This document shows positions 21,328 through 31,781 of a stretch of DNA of 64,000 nt, piece after piece (the stretch's first letter is position 1; every line of letters starts with the position of its first letter). Below the pieces are notes generated by a model, which was given only the letters and a program-made list of their open reading frames with translations, was not told where the DNA came from and ran no database searches. A program made the translations under genes and the position numbers. This stretch comes from Paulinella micropora (lineage: Eukaryota > Cercozoa > Imbricatea > Euglyphida > Paulinellidae), in the NCBI GenBank assembly GCA_019918135.1, contig WBZZ01000686.1, forward strand, positions 37,501 through 101,500, written 5' to 3'.

Positions 21328-22208
21328 GAAGGCCGGAAGGGGGGGGAGGGCGGGCAGAGTGTGCTTTCTCTGCTACGCCACCGGGGGGGGCCGGCCGGCG
21401 GTGGAGAAAGAGCTGCGGGGGCTGAGGCTGGCACCCAGCAGGCGGTTTCTCCAGCACTCCTCCTCCGTGGCGCTTAGCCAGCGAGCGAGAGAATGAGAGT
21501 ATCAGCGTAAGCAGACCTGATTAAAAAAAGCCAGGGCGCTACACAAGCTGGGGCCCGGCTCCGGGAAGGCCCCCCCCCCCCCCTTTGTCTAGGCCTGGAC
21601 CACCCGCCACCGGCCGACGCACAGCGGCGCCCCCGTCCGCATCCCGGCGCCACCGACCGACCCCCCGCCCCGGACCGCTGCCGCCGGCCAGCCCAATACC
21701 GCGGCAGGGGGGCGGCACCTCCGGGGCCGTGGGTGCTGTCAAGCACCGGCCGCAGGTGGCGCCCACCCGCCGGTGGTGGTGGCTCGGCTGGCGGCGGGTG
21801 GCGCCGCCTGCTGCAAGCATGGCGCACGGACGCTGGCACCCCCGGGGGGGGGGGGCTACGACGCACAATGTGTTTTGCCCCCACCCCCCCCAGGCACACC
21901 CCCGCCCCCCGCCCGCCTGCTACCGCCGGCCACCGGTGTCCACTGGCGGGCGGTGCCACCCCACCACCGAGCGACCAACGGCAGGCGGCGCCCACCGGCC
22001 ACCGGCCGGCACCGTGCGTCCGACCGACGGCCGCTCCCTAACCTAAAAATGACGGGTTCGCGCAAGCTTTTTTTACGGGGGCCGTCCGTCCCTTCGCTGC
22101 CGGCCGGAGAATTCGGGCCGGCCGCCGTGCAGTGCCCGCGGCCTGGAGCTAGGGTGCACAACTTGGTGGTTTTAAGGACAAAAACTGAATCCTGAATCAG
22201 AGTAGCCC
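21328..22208. other. GC-rich intergenic stretch with CCACCGG-type repeats
   Basis: Poly-G/poly-C runs (about 21340, 21385, 21573, 21845) and many imperfect copies of GCCACCGGCCG and GCGGGTGGCGCC words. Open frames here are all low-complexity Pro/Arg/Gly and differ by frame only. No gene supported. Confidence 0.5.
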
Positions 22209-23512
22209 CTACCGCGGGCCTGGCTTTCTCTCTGTCTTTGTGCGCGGGACTGCTGGCTCAGCCGCGGGGGTGGCCGGCCGCTGCTGCTGCGCCGAGCGGC
22301 CCGTGCAGGCGGAACAGCCAGAAACACATGGTGCCCGACGGCCGGTAGTCGAGCAGCGACGCCCGCCAGCCCGCCCCCTCAGCAGGGCACCGAGCTCGGT
22401 GCTGTAGACCGCGCGCGTCAGCTCCAGCTCACCAGCGTGGCCGGTCAGCCATTCCAGCGCGCCGCGCCCGCCAAAGAACGTCAGCGCTAGCAACGAGCCC
22501 GGCCGGGAGTCCAGGTGAGCTAGCAGCCGGCGAATGGCGCGTGTGTTGCCGTGCAGCATGTTGCAAAAGTCCAGGTACGCTACGTCCCAGCCGGCGGCCG
22601 GCGGCCCTGGCTGCAGCAGGGCCTCCAGGGAGCGGCGGTGGACGCGGACGCCTGGCAGAGCCAACCGCTCGAGCTCGTCGCACGTCTGCGGACAGAAGTT
22701 GGGGACGTCGGCCGACAGCGCCACGCCCAGCTCCTGCGCCACCCGCCCCAGCGCCCGGCAGCTCGCTCCCTCGGCCGCATCGAGCACTAGCGCCCGAAAC
22801 GTCTGCCCGTACCCGCACCAACTCGCGCGCGTGGTGAGCCAGGCTGGCGTTGCAGGCCTCCTTGAAACTAGGGTCTCGGTCCCCGCTGAACGGCTCTGGC
22901 CGATCCCGGGCCTGGGCGGCCGGCGCGGCCCCTTCCAGCCGCTCGGCCGCCTGGCGTAGCTCGGCGTTCAGTAGCGGGACCGGCACGTACTGGCTCTTGC
23001 CCTTGTATTTGCCGGGCCCACGGTACACGACTTCGGCGTACAGCACCCCCTTCAGCAGCCTGGCGCGGTGGCCCACTCGGTACTCGCTGGCGTGGTACCA
23101 CACGGCCCGGAGCCTGCCCTCCAGCACCGCGCGGGAGATGAGGGGCGTGCCGTTGATTACTTCCCAGCCAAGAAACCAGGCGGCGTCGCTGTCGCTGCGC
23201 AGCCGCTCGTCGGCCCAGGTGACGCACAACCCCTCGGCGCGGCCTCCGAGCCGGGCCTGCTCCTCGGCCTCTGCCTCGGACGCGTACCACGTGGGCTTGT
23301 GCGATACTACCAGCGGCGGGCTCGCGCCGCCGGGTCGAGGATCGCCTCCGTCGCGTAGGTCCTGCAGCTCTGACCCGTGGGCCCAGGCGCCCGCGGGGCG
23401 GAGCCTCCTGTTCTTGCGGTGGCTGGCGTCCGCGCCAGTTGGCCGCCGCGGCGCGAGGACGCTTGGCGGCGGCCGCCGCCGGGACGCTGTTGGTCTGTGG
23501 GCTAGCTTGCAT
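22209..23512 (-). pseudogene. Methyltransferase-like protein (broken)
   Basis: The start is taken as ATG at 23512 (MQASPQTNSVPAAAAAKRPR, a basic nuclear-signal-like start). The middle part has a compact domain (WEVINGTPLISRAVLEG, EYRVGHRARLLKGVLYAEVVY, KGKSQYVPVPLLN) of unknown type. The C-terminal part reads VAYLDFCNMLHGN ... RPGSLLALTFFGGRG, which resembles the YLD-[FY]-C and LALTF strands of Rossmann-fold methyltransferase-like proteins seen in large DNA viruses. The parts lie in different frames, so it is a fossil with about two breaks. The methyltransferase call is tentative. Confidence 0.5.
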
Positions 23513-24220
23513 GTCTGTTGAGCGCTGTGGGCGAGGACGAATTGTGAGTGGGGGTAAGCGTGCCAACCACCTCGCCCTCGCACGGGCTGGCGCGCGCCTG
23601 GGGTCACGGGCGGCCTGGCACACTCCCCCCCCCCCCCCGTACACACACAGGCGCGCCAGCCCGCGGGGGTGGCTCGGCGTGCGCCCGGCGGGCGCGTCCA
23701 CCCGAGAGCGAGAGAGCCACAGGAGCGACAGCACGGTGGGCTGCGCCGGCCGGCGGCAGGCGGGGGGGGGGGGGGCAGCCGCCTTCCACCCTCCCTCCAC
23801 ACGCACGGGCGTGCGTATGGAAGGGGGCGCGAAGGGGGGGGGGGGGGCGCCGGCCGGCGCATCCACCCGAGGGAGAGAGAAAGACAGGGCGACCGAGCGG
23901 TGTGGTGCGCCGGCACGCGCGGGCCTGCCGCCTCCCCCCCCCCCCCCCCGCCCGCCACGCGGCCCCCGCCCCCCGCCACGCGGCCCCCGCCCCCGACACG
24001 CGGCCCCCGCCCGCCACGCGGCGTCCTCCCCACTCCCGCCCCCCCCCCCCCGGCGCCCCCCCCCCCCCCCGGCGCCCCCTCCCACCGCCCTCCTCTTTCC
24101 CCCCGCCGGCCCCTCACCGAGGGAAGGCGAGCCACGGGGGGCCTGCTCCTAGCTTCTCCCTCGTGTGCGCCGGTGCACGCCCGCTCACTATTCCGAGCGG
24201 GTAAGTCCAGGTTGTGCGCC
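23513..24220. other. Spacer with long poly-G/poly-C runs and GGCGCGCGG repeats
   Basis: Repeats of the words CGCCACGCGGCCCCCGCCC and CACCCGAG.GAGAGA, plus poly-C and poly-G runs of 10 to 17 at about 23625, 23767, 23840, 23935 and 24045-24070. The frames crossing it are low-complexity. It separates the methyltransferase-like gene from the divergently read GTPase gene and probably holds both promoters. Confidence 0.5.
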
Positions 24221-24880
24221 ATGAGCAGCGACGGCAGCGGTAGCGTGGCCCAGGCCACCGGCCCCCCGGCGTATACGCACGTCAAGCTACTTGTAGTGGG
24301 CGATTCCGGGACCGGTAAAACGAGCCTGCTGCAGCGCCTGGCCAAGGACCTGGCGCCCCCCAAAAACATGTGTACGCCGACCCTCGGGGTGGACTTTGTC
24401 TTGTTGAATGTGGTGCGCCACGGCAGGCCTGTCAAGCTGTCGTGTTGGGACATGGCGGGACAGGATCGCTACTACAGCACGGTGAACCGGTACTGGCAGA
24501 ACACCGACGTGGCCTTGCTGGGCTACGACATGAGCAAGCCGGGCGCCCTAAAATCGTTGTTTGCTAACTGGGTGCAGCCGGCCAAGGGCAAACTGCCCCC
24601 GCACTGCCAAATCGTACTCGTGGGCTGCAAGCAAGATAAAATTCATGCCCACCACGCCGACGAGGTGCAACAACAGGCAGAAGCCGTCTTGGCCACCTTT
24701 GGCCAGCGGGCGCTCTGGACCAGCGCGCGTGACGACCCCCAGAGCAAGTTGCTAGGCATGTTGTATCCCTACGTGGACCGGGAGCTGGGGCGGCCGCGTC
24801 CCGCCGACCCCGGCGAGGCCATTGACCTAGCCAGCCCGGCGGGCGAGGACGCCGCCCGCCAGAGCTGCTGTCAGCAGTAG
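24221..24880 (+). CDS. Rab-like small GTPase, intact
   Basis: 219 residues from ATG at 24221. G-box motifs in order: P-loop GDSGTGKTS (about residues 29-37), switch I threonine in CTPTLGVDF, Walker B/switch II WDMAGQDRYYS, a G4 box reading GCKQDK instead of the usual GNKxD, and G5 TSARD. The C-terminus is QSCCQQ, a CCXX end of the type prenylated in Rab proteins. Rab GTPases control vesicle identity and traffic at membranes. It is intronless, in a GC-rich setting, with compact spacing to its neighbours. The core is whole. In a virus-like setting it could redirect host membranes; a captured host gene is the likeliest origin. Confidence 0.9.
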   Translation: MSSDGSGSVAQATGPPAYTHVKLLVVGDSGTGKTSLLQRLAKDLAPPKNMCTPTLGVDFVLLNVVRHGRPVKLSCWDMAGQDRYYSTVNRYWQNTDVALLGYDMSKPGALKSLFANWVQPAKGKLPPHCQIVLVGCKQDKIHAHHADEVQQQAEAVLATFGQRALWTSARDDPQSKLLGMLYPYVDRELGRPRPADPGEAIDLASPAGEDAARQSCCQQ

Positions 24881-25237
24881 ACGCGCCTGCCGGTGGCAGA
24901 AGAAACGATTGTTCTGCCTGGGGGGCCCGGCCGCGGCAAGCGCGCGGGGGAGGGCTCCCCCGGGTCCTGTCATGATTAAAGAGCCATGATTCGACGGCGT
25001 TTTTTCTTGGGTCCTTCGCCAGGGCCCAGAGAGTAGACGAGAGGCACTGCGAGGGGCCAGATGGGGCGGGGAGGGGGGAGTGTACCCCTGGCTCGCTCTC
25101 CTACCCCGGTCCCCTCTCCTGCTTGTTTTCTCCGTTCCTTCCCCTCTCCCTCCCCGGGCCGGCGCGGGCGCCACGCACGAGCCGCCCCCCAATATCCTCC
25201 AACACTTGGCGAAACCACGCCCGCACAAGAGGAAGAG
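24881..25237. other. Intergenic region, possible poly(A) signal
   Basis: GATTAAAGAG at 24973-24982 may serve as the GTPase gene's poly(A) signal. Pyrimidine-rich sequence precedes the next start codon. No gene. Confidence 0.4.
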
Positions 25238-27327
25238 ATGCACCTCGGCCCCGCCCGCCAGCCGTGGCGCCCGTGGCGCCTCCTCCTGCTCGGGTGGCTC
25301 CGGGCCGCCGACGCCGGGTGCCCGTACCCGCTCCAGTGCCCGACCCAAGAGGAGGCGTGCCCCTCAGTCGTGTGCCCCGGCGGCGCCACGGTGCTCGAGC
25401 TTGAGACGGCGGCTACCACCTGTACGCGGCGCCGGGGCTCACGTACGCGCCCTCGCTGGCCTTGCTGCCGGACGCGGGGTCGTGCGCGTCTGGGACTACA
25501 GCTTCGCGGGCCTTGCCACTCCGGTGCCGGACCTGAGCTACGGGCTCAACGTGTCCGGCGCCGAGTCGGCGGTCGGCCTGTTCGAGAACTCCACTGGCCT
25601 GCTGGGTCTGCGCGGCACACAAGACTGGAACACGCGCAGCCTACGCAACGCCAGCCGCACATTCGCGGGCCTGCCGACGCTGACCGAGCTCGACCTGTCA
25701 CGCTGGGACACGGCGCGGCTTGAGGACGTGAGCGAACTGTTCGAGGGCGGCTCGGCGCTCACGTGGACGGGGGTCGGCGGCTGGACGTCGCTGCCGAGCC
25801 TGTCGCGCTTCGACGAACTGTTCCGGGGCGTGATGAGCGACTTGTGGGAATCGCTCGCCGGCTGGTCGACGCCCGCGCTCGCGCCGGGCTCCGTTGATTG
25901 CTCGCGGCTGGCCCGGTACACGGCGCTCGGCCAAGCACACTGGCCCGCCGCGTGCTCGCGCTCTAGCTTCCTGGCGCTCGTGCGCACGAGCTACCCTAAC
26001 GCAGTCGCCACCCTGGCGCTGTCGCCCATGGCCGGCCCCGGCCAGGGCGGCACGTACGGCGTGGACTGGGGGGACGGGTCGGCGCCCGGCTCGTGCGCGC
26101 ACGCCAACGGCACCGTCTGCAATCACACGTACACGGGCGCCGGCGACTACTGGCTGCGCCTCAGCGGCCGCGTGGACGGGCTGTGGTACGTAGAGGGCGC
26201 TTGGGTGGTGGAAGTGATGGCGTGGGGCGACGTGCAGCTATACCACCCCGTCGGCAGCGGGACGCCGCTCTTCGTGCCCCCCGGTACGGCCACGGGGTGC
26301 GCTACGCTACCTGGCACCTACGACTGGCTCGCGCGCCCTGCGGGGCGTGGCGCCTGAGTACCTGCTGATCGGGATGGGCGAGTTTGTAGGTGACGCGCGC
26401 GACTGGGACTGGTCGTGGCTCACGCCCGCCACGCACCCCAACGGCTTTACGGGGCTATTTGGTGCTTGCAGCAAGTTCAACCAGGACCTCGGCGGCTGGA
26501 ACACGAGCGGCGTCGCTAGCCTCGCCTATACCTTCTGGAATGCGTTGGCATTCAACGGCAGTGTCGAGAGCTGGAACACAAGCCAAGTCACCAGCCTGGC
26601 TTTCACGTTCCGGGGCGCCAGGGCGTTCAATCGACCGCTCGGTGCCTGGAACGTCGGCAGGGTCACAACCCTGGCGTCGGCTTTCAGCCTTGCGTCTGCC
26701 TTCAACCAGCCGCTGGGCGCGTGGAACACTTCGTCAGTCACAAGCCTGAACAACGTTTTCGCGGACGCCCGAGCTTTCAACCAAAGCATCAATGGCTGGA
26801 ACACTAGCAAGGTGTCCGACATGACATATGCCTTTGCCTGCTCGGGTGACACGTGCGTCTTCAACCAGCCCGTGGGCGCGTGGAACACTTCATCTGTCAC
26901 GATCCTGATCGGCGTCTTTGAGGACGCCCGAGCTTTCAACCAAAACATCAATAGCTGGAACATTAGCAAGGTGCAGGACATGAGACGTGCCTTTGCCTGC
27001 CGGGACCACACGTGCGTCTTCAACCAGCCCCTGGGCGCCTGGGACGTGTCGGCCGCCGCGGCAGACGGAAGAATCACCAATGTGTTGACCGGCAACTGTA
27101 TCTTTGATCACAGGCTGGAACCTGGCAGTGTGGGGGGGAGATCCATGCGAATTGATTGCCCAGATGTTCCAGTCTGGTGGGATCTATCAAGCGGGCCGCG
27201 GCATTCAGCCGAGCAATCTGCCGGGCAATCTGCAGAGCTTGTGCACTTACTACGTCCGCGGGTGTGGTATCTGGTATTGACCAGTGGTGGACCAGCGGCG
27301 GCGGAGCGCGGGCGGCATGCGCCTTAG
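25238..27327 (+). pseudogene. Secreted BspA/DUF285-repeat protein with PKD-like domain (broken)
   Basis: The start ATG at 25238 gives a signal-peptide-like N-terminus (WRPWRLLLLGWLRAADAG). A first group of repeats (LTELDLSRWDTARLEDVSELF, NTRSLRNASRTFAGLP) and a PKD-like segment (CNHTYTGAGDYWLRLSG) follow. Then come at least seven repeats of about 38 residues of the form AFNQPLGAWNTSSVTSLNNVF, the BspA-type DUF285 leucine-rich-like repeat known from bacterial surface proteins, trichomonads and some giant viruses. Such proteins are thought to mediate adhesion. The gene looks broken, about two breaks. The repeat identity is clear. Confidence 0.82.
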
Positions 27328-27717
27328 GGAAGCTGCTCTGGGGGGAGGGGCGCGAGACACTGGGAAAGCAGGCTCTGCTTGGTGGAAAGAAAACAAAAAG
27401 GGGTACGTCCGAAGCGCCGTAACGCAGTCTCCATAAAATGTAAGGAAATCTGGTACAGGCTGAGGGCTCAGCACAGCCATACGCCAGCGCCGGTGGGGGG
27501 GGAGGACGCTACAAGACAGGGCCGGACGAGAGGGGGCGAAGAGTCTGCGGTCGGCCGGAAGGGGGGGGGGGGGGGCGGCGCTGCCTCCTCCCCGCGACCC
27601 GGGAGCAGGCCCCCCCCCCCCCCCCCCCCGGGCCCCCGGGAGCACGGCCCGTGCCGGCGACCGCGTGGCCTCCTCACAAGTCGTCGTCGGGACCCCCGAG
27701 GGCTTTCTCTGGCACTC
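27328..27717. other. Intergenic region with poly-G and poly-C runs
   Basis: Poly-G run near 27550-27570 and poly-C run near 27608-27630. Frames through it are low-complexity. No gene. Confidence 0.4.
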
Positions 27718-27981
27718 ATGCAGGCCGGCGCTGGCGGCGGCCGCACGGCCCGCCGGCACTTAGCGGTCAGGGCGCGGCGCCTGCAAGCCAGCCTGGAGCC
27801 GGACGCCTGGGCCGCGTTGTTCCAGAGCGCTCGTGAGGCCCTGGACTGCGCCGACCCGGCTGCCTGCGAGCACCACTTCTGCTGGCGGGTGCCCGAAGCG
27901 ACCAAGGTCCTGCTGCTAGTGTCCCTGCAGCAGGAGGCCGGCCCCGCCCCCCTGGCCCGCTTCCTGCGCCACTGCGCGTAG
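27718..27981 (+). CDS. Small protein of unknown function
   Basis: 87 residues from ATG at 27718 to a stop at 27981: Arg-rich start (GGGRTARRHLAVRARRLQ), then a predicted all-helical body with three cysteines (FQSAREALDCADPAACEHHFCW). It is not low-complexity and ends cleanly. TTATTAAAC at 28098-28106 could be a poly(A) signal. No family recognised. Confidence 0.5.
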   Translation: MQAGAGGGRTARRHLAVRARRLQASLEPDAWAALFQSAREALDCADPAACEHHFCWRVPEATKVLLLVSLQQEAGPAPLARFLRHCA

Positions 27982-28276
27982 CCAGGGAGGGGGGAGGCAG
28001 ACGACAGGGGCGGGGTGCAAGGGGGAAGAAGAACAGACAGGAAAGAGGGGGGGGGGGGGGCTTTGGCCCCCCTCCCGCGCGTGCGTACGCGCGCTTTGTT
28101 ATTAAACACTGGGCTACAGTGACTCCTACCTGCTTTGGGGCTAGCTACTGCCGGGTGGCGCCGGCAAATTGTTAAGACCACGTACACGTTTCTTGGCCGG
28201 ACAGTCTTCTCTGGTATCGGCAAGTTATGAATAGCACACCACGCTTTCCGGTGCCTCTTCGTGCACATGTTTTTAT

Positions 28277-30047
28277 TCAGACCACACTATGCTTGGCGCT
28301 ACTGGTGCTGGTGCGGTCGCTAGGCAAGTCCTTCTCGGTGATGACCGGGCCCAAACAGCGCAGCAGATCCTGGAACGAACGTACTGTCTCGTAGTTGCGG
28401 TGGATCAGCTCCAGCACCCCGCTGACGACCGTGACCTCTTGCACCGTCTGCCGCCGCTGGCCGAGGCGGTTCACCCGCGCCAGCTGTTGGCTGCGGGTGG
28501 CCTGGTTGCTGAGGTACACGCTGCTGACGGTGGCCCCGCAGCGTGTCAGGGTAAAGCCCTCGGCGAAGCGCAGGTAACCTACCACCACGTCATAGTCCGG
28601 GCACGCGCCCTTCGCCACCAGGCTGTCGGTGAACGTGAGGGGCGCCTGGGCCGACAGCGTGCACACAAGCAGGCCGGCCGCCGTCAGCAGCGGCACGAGC
28701 TCGGCCTGGTGCGCCCGGTCGCGTGCAAGCAGGTACACCGGACACCTGGGCTCCGCTCGCACCAGGGCCAGCGTCTCGCGGACGAGCACCGGGGTCACGG
28801 CCGCGTAGGCCTGCCGCAGCAGCTCCGGCAGCGGCACCCCGCGCTCGGCCGGCTGTCCGTTGCCCTCCGGCGTCCTCACCACCCGCTCCACCACGTGGAC
28901 GCCAGTCTCGAAGCGGTTGTTCACGCAGCACGCAAAGGCCAGCAGCAGGTTGCGCGGGCCGACCGGGAACGGACACACGAGCTGCAGCCACTTGAGCAGG
29001 CCAAACAGCGACTTGTTCAGGACCGGGGTGCCGCTGAGCAGGAGCAGGTAGCGCGCGCGCAGCGACGGCCAGCGCGGAGCACGTCCGCTGCGTCGACACC
29101 GCCGAGGCGCGGTGGAACTCGTCACAGATAAACACGCTCTCGTGCGCCACTTGCAGCAGGGCGGGCCAGTGTTCCCGCAGCCGGTCCTCGGGCACCAGGG
29201 CTACGTAGCCGGGCAGGGGTGCCTCGTGGCAGCGCACCACGGCCGGCAGCCCGCGCCTCGTCTTGTCGTAGAGCTGCACCCGGCTCGTAAACCGCTTGAT
29301 TTCCCGGTACACCCCGTCCAGCGCGCTGACGGGCAGGGACCACAGGACGTAGCGCGGCGGCTCCGCGGCCCGCGCCAGCAGGCTCTGCACCAAGTACAGC
29401 GCCATGCGCGACTTGCCGCTGCCGGCGTCCATCTTGAGCAAGTTGCGCTCGGGCCGCTCCAGCAGGGCGGCCAGCGCCTCGGCCTGGTGCTTGAACGCGG
29501 GCTGCGGCTGCTCCTCGCCGAAGCCGGCCCACTCCGCCGCGCGGGCCGTGGCCGGCCGGGCCCGGCGGGCCAGGCAGTCCGCCAGGCGCTGGCGCACCCA
29601 GCGCAGCAGCAGCGCATCGACAACCTCCAGCTTCTGCACGCACGCACTCAGGAGCCAGAGCCGGCCGCGCAGCAGGCCGCCCGTCTCCAGCAGCAGGCGC
29701 GCGGCCGCCGCCGAGTGCGGCGTCAGCAGGTTCCCGTCGGCGCAGCTGCCGTCCCGCAGGACCCGGGGCAGCCTGAGCTCGGTGCCCTGGAGCCACACCA
29801 GGGCCTCCTGCAGCACGGGCGGGCTGCTCTCGGCCCAGAGCTCCTCCAACTGGGCCGCCGTGCCGGGCCCGAGCGGCAGGCGCAGCCGGGCCTCGCGCAC
29901 GGCGGACCACGCCCGCTCGCCATCCAACAGGAACTCGAGCTCGCCGAGCCACGCCGCCGGCCCGCCCGTGACCGAGACCCGGCGCACGTCCGCCAACCCG
30001 TGCGCGGCCGAGGGGGACCGCAGGGCCCGGGCCTGGCCCGGGGCCAC
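28277..30047 (-). pseudogene. SF2 (SNF2/DEAD-like) helicase, broken
   Basis: Helicase motifs in order: Q-like FKHQAEALAALLE, motif I LLKMDAGSGKSRMAL, motif II VFICDEFHRAS (DEFH), motif III LLLLSGTPVLN, then in the second RecA-like domain DYDVVVGYLRFAEGFT and motif VI QQLARVNRLGQRRQ. The GTPVLN and R.NRLGQ forms resemble SNF2-type and poxvirus-like D6/D11 ATPases. A long N-terminal part (LEELWAESSPPVLQEALVWL) precedes motif I. It looks broken, about one break, and its start is uncertain because the island edge lies right upstream. It may act in transcription or chromatin work; that is inference. Confidence 0.8.
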
Positions 30048-30303
30048 GGGTAGGATGGCGAGAAAGGATTATGAAGTGTGAGTACTGCTTAAGGAATAAA
30101 ATAAAGAAAGCACCTCATTTCCACAAAAACAATCACATTGTTGAACGTCATTCCGGGGTTCATATTTCAATGGACACACAAGGATGGTGGAATACAATAT
30201 CATGGGATGGTAAGTGATACAAATTTACGGTCAAATGTCTCGCTTCAAATTTCGAGCTCGACTATTATTTACTTCATAATAATGAATTTTTTTTCCGTGT
30301 TTT

Positions 30304-31407
30304 ATGAAGGCCGTTGCTTTCTTTGAAAGACATACAAATCGGAAAGTCAAATTTATTACCTGTGACCAAGAATATGGTCGATATGATACCTTTCAGGAGT
30401 GGGTTAATGTTAATCAGCCTATCTTAATTGAGGCTCCAACCGCGGAGAAACAGGCAGTCTCAAAGATAGAGAGGTCCCACCAAACCAACGGTGGGCCTGC
30501 TAGGGCGATGCTTAGCGATGCTGAGCTCCATCCAAAGTTTTGGACGGAGATGGAAAGAAACGCCACTTATATTAACAACCTCCTCCCGATAGCCAAAGGA
30601 CCCTTTAAGGGTAAGTCCCCTTTCGAAGTCATTCACCGCCGGAAACCATACCTACATCACCTTCGCCCCACTGGTTGCGCTGCAGTGATGAAGGTTAAGG
30701 CTCAGCGGGGGAAAGGCGAGAGAGGAAAGAAAGTTATCTTTTTAGGTTACGAACGTAATACCGGATATTATCGTGTTTATGATCCCGTCGCGCGCATAAT
30801 ACACGGTAATGTCCGGGATGTTATGTTCGATGTATGGAAACTGGGTAAACGAGAGGCCTCAAAAGACCTCGAAAGAACAGCAGATGAGGGTATGTTTTCG
30901 GTCGGATGGAAATCGACCACACCCTCTGCTGTTCTGCCCCCAGTCAACACACCACCAAAAGAGAATTTTAGCTTTGACGTACCTGTAACTACGCCTAGTA
31001 CATCTACCTCACCTGCCGTAGCTGCTGCTAGCAATAGTGAAAGTACCGAAAATGCTCCCATTACGTCTATGACATCTCAGAAAGGACCTGAAAGTGATGA
31101 CGATTCGGTGATCGTTGCAAGCGATGGTGACGTAAACGATGCCCAAAGTCAGGATTTCAGTAATCTCCCTGACCTTATTCCCCCTACTCCGTCTTCACGG
31201 GATATAGGGAGCATGAATCACGGGGGAAAAGGTGTCAAGGTAGTGGGAAAGAGGGGGAGAAAACCAAAACTTAAAGTCATTTGTCTGGGAAAATCATCCA
31301 GATCCCGGCACGGGCTTTCGGGCAAGAGTGGGCTAAATCCACTTATGGAGGTAAGTGGGATTCTACTTTGCGGAAGGGAACTCTTGCCCCGACTGCCCCG
31401 GTTGTAA
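30304..31407 (+). pseudogene. Copia D integrase and linker
   Basis: Integrase text AVAFFERHTNRKVKFITCDQ, IERSHQTNGGPARAM and the C-terminal block KKVIFLGYERNTGYYRVYDP, then a Ser/Thr/Pro linker and a KRGRKPKLK basic patch. It matches element C nearly block for block. Fossil. Confidence 0.8.
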
Positions 31408-31781
31408 GGAGAAATAAACGATTCCCAGCCCACAACGTTAAGTTTAATGATGGCGTTACGGAGAAAATAATAGATTCTGAGATCTTAAAGTACGAGGTTT
31501 CAGGGGAGCAGCTCCCCCTTCTCTTGTACCGAAGGCTATTATCGAACCGGCACGCCACGACCCCAATGTAACCAGTGAATTCGGCCATGCCGAGGGGGAG
31601 AGAGTTAGGATAGCTGCGGAGAGACAAACATCCCCCGGGATGGAGATCTCATGAGCAAGGAAACATTTCTCAGGAGAACGTAATCCACGGGAGAACCAGA
31701 AACAAACATATCTCTGTCTGTGCGAAAGAAGAGAGAATCAATTATTGTCTGGTCACCGAGCAAATTCCGAAATTTCCCGTC

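Larger units (their letters stand above)
15389..30060. mobile_element. GC-rich giant-virus-like island 1 (fossil)
   Basis: About 14.7 kb of markedly GC-rich, intronless, gene-dense DNA on both strands with many poly-G/poly-C runs, bracketed by copia fossils. Gene types: F-box-like proteins, SF2 helicase, Rab-like GTPase, BspA/DUF285 repeats, a methyltransferase-like protein and unknowns. F-box, GTPase, helicase and BspA-type proteins are known from large GC-rich DNA viruses of protists. The right edge meets copia D inside D's integrase region, and the helicase N-terminus runs up to that edge. Some genes look whole (Rab-like GTPase, first F-box gene, small 27.7 kb gene). Others are broken, perhaps five to eight breaks in all. 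Family assignment is inference; a GC-rich host segment or a large non-viral element is not excluded. Confidence 0.55.

Noticed and set aside
21500-22050. Open frames rich in Pro/Arg/Gly as secreted or structural proteins
   Set aside because: All six frames are open over the same low-complexity CCACCGG repeats; there is no coding asymmetry.
22429-24453. A 674-codon minus-strand open frame across the GTPase gene
   Set aside because: Its first half is antisense to the clear Rab-like gene and the next part is low-complexity Arg/Gly/Pro. Only the part below 23512 has non-random sequence, and that is listed separately.
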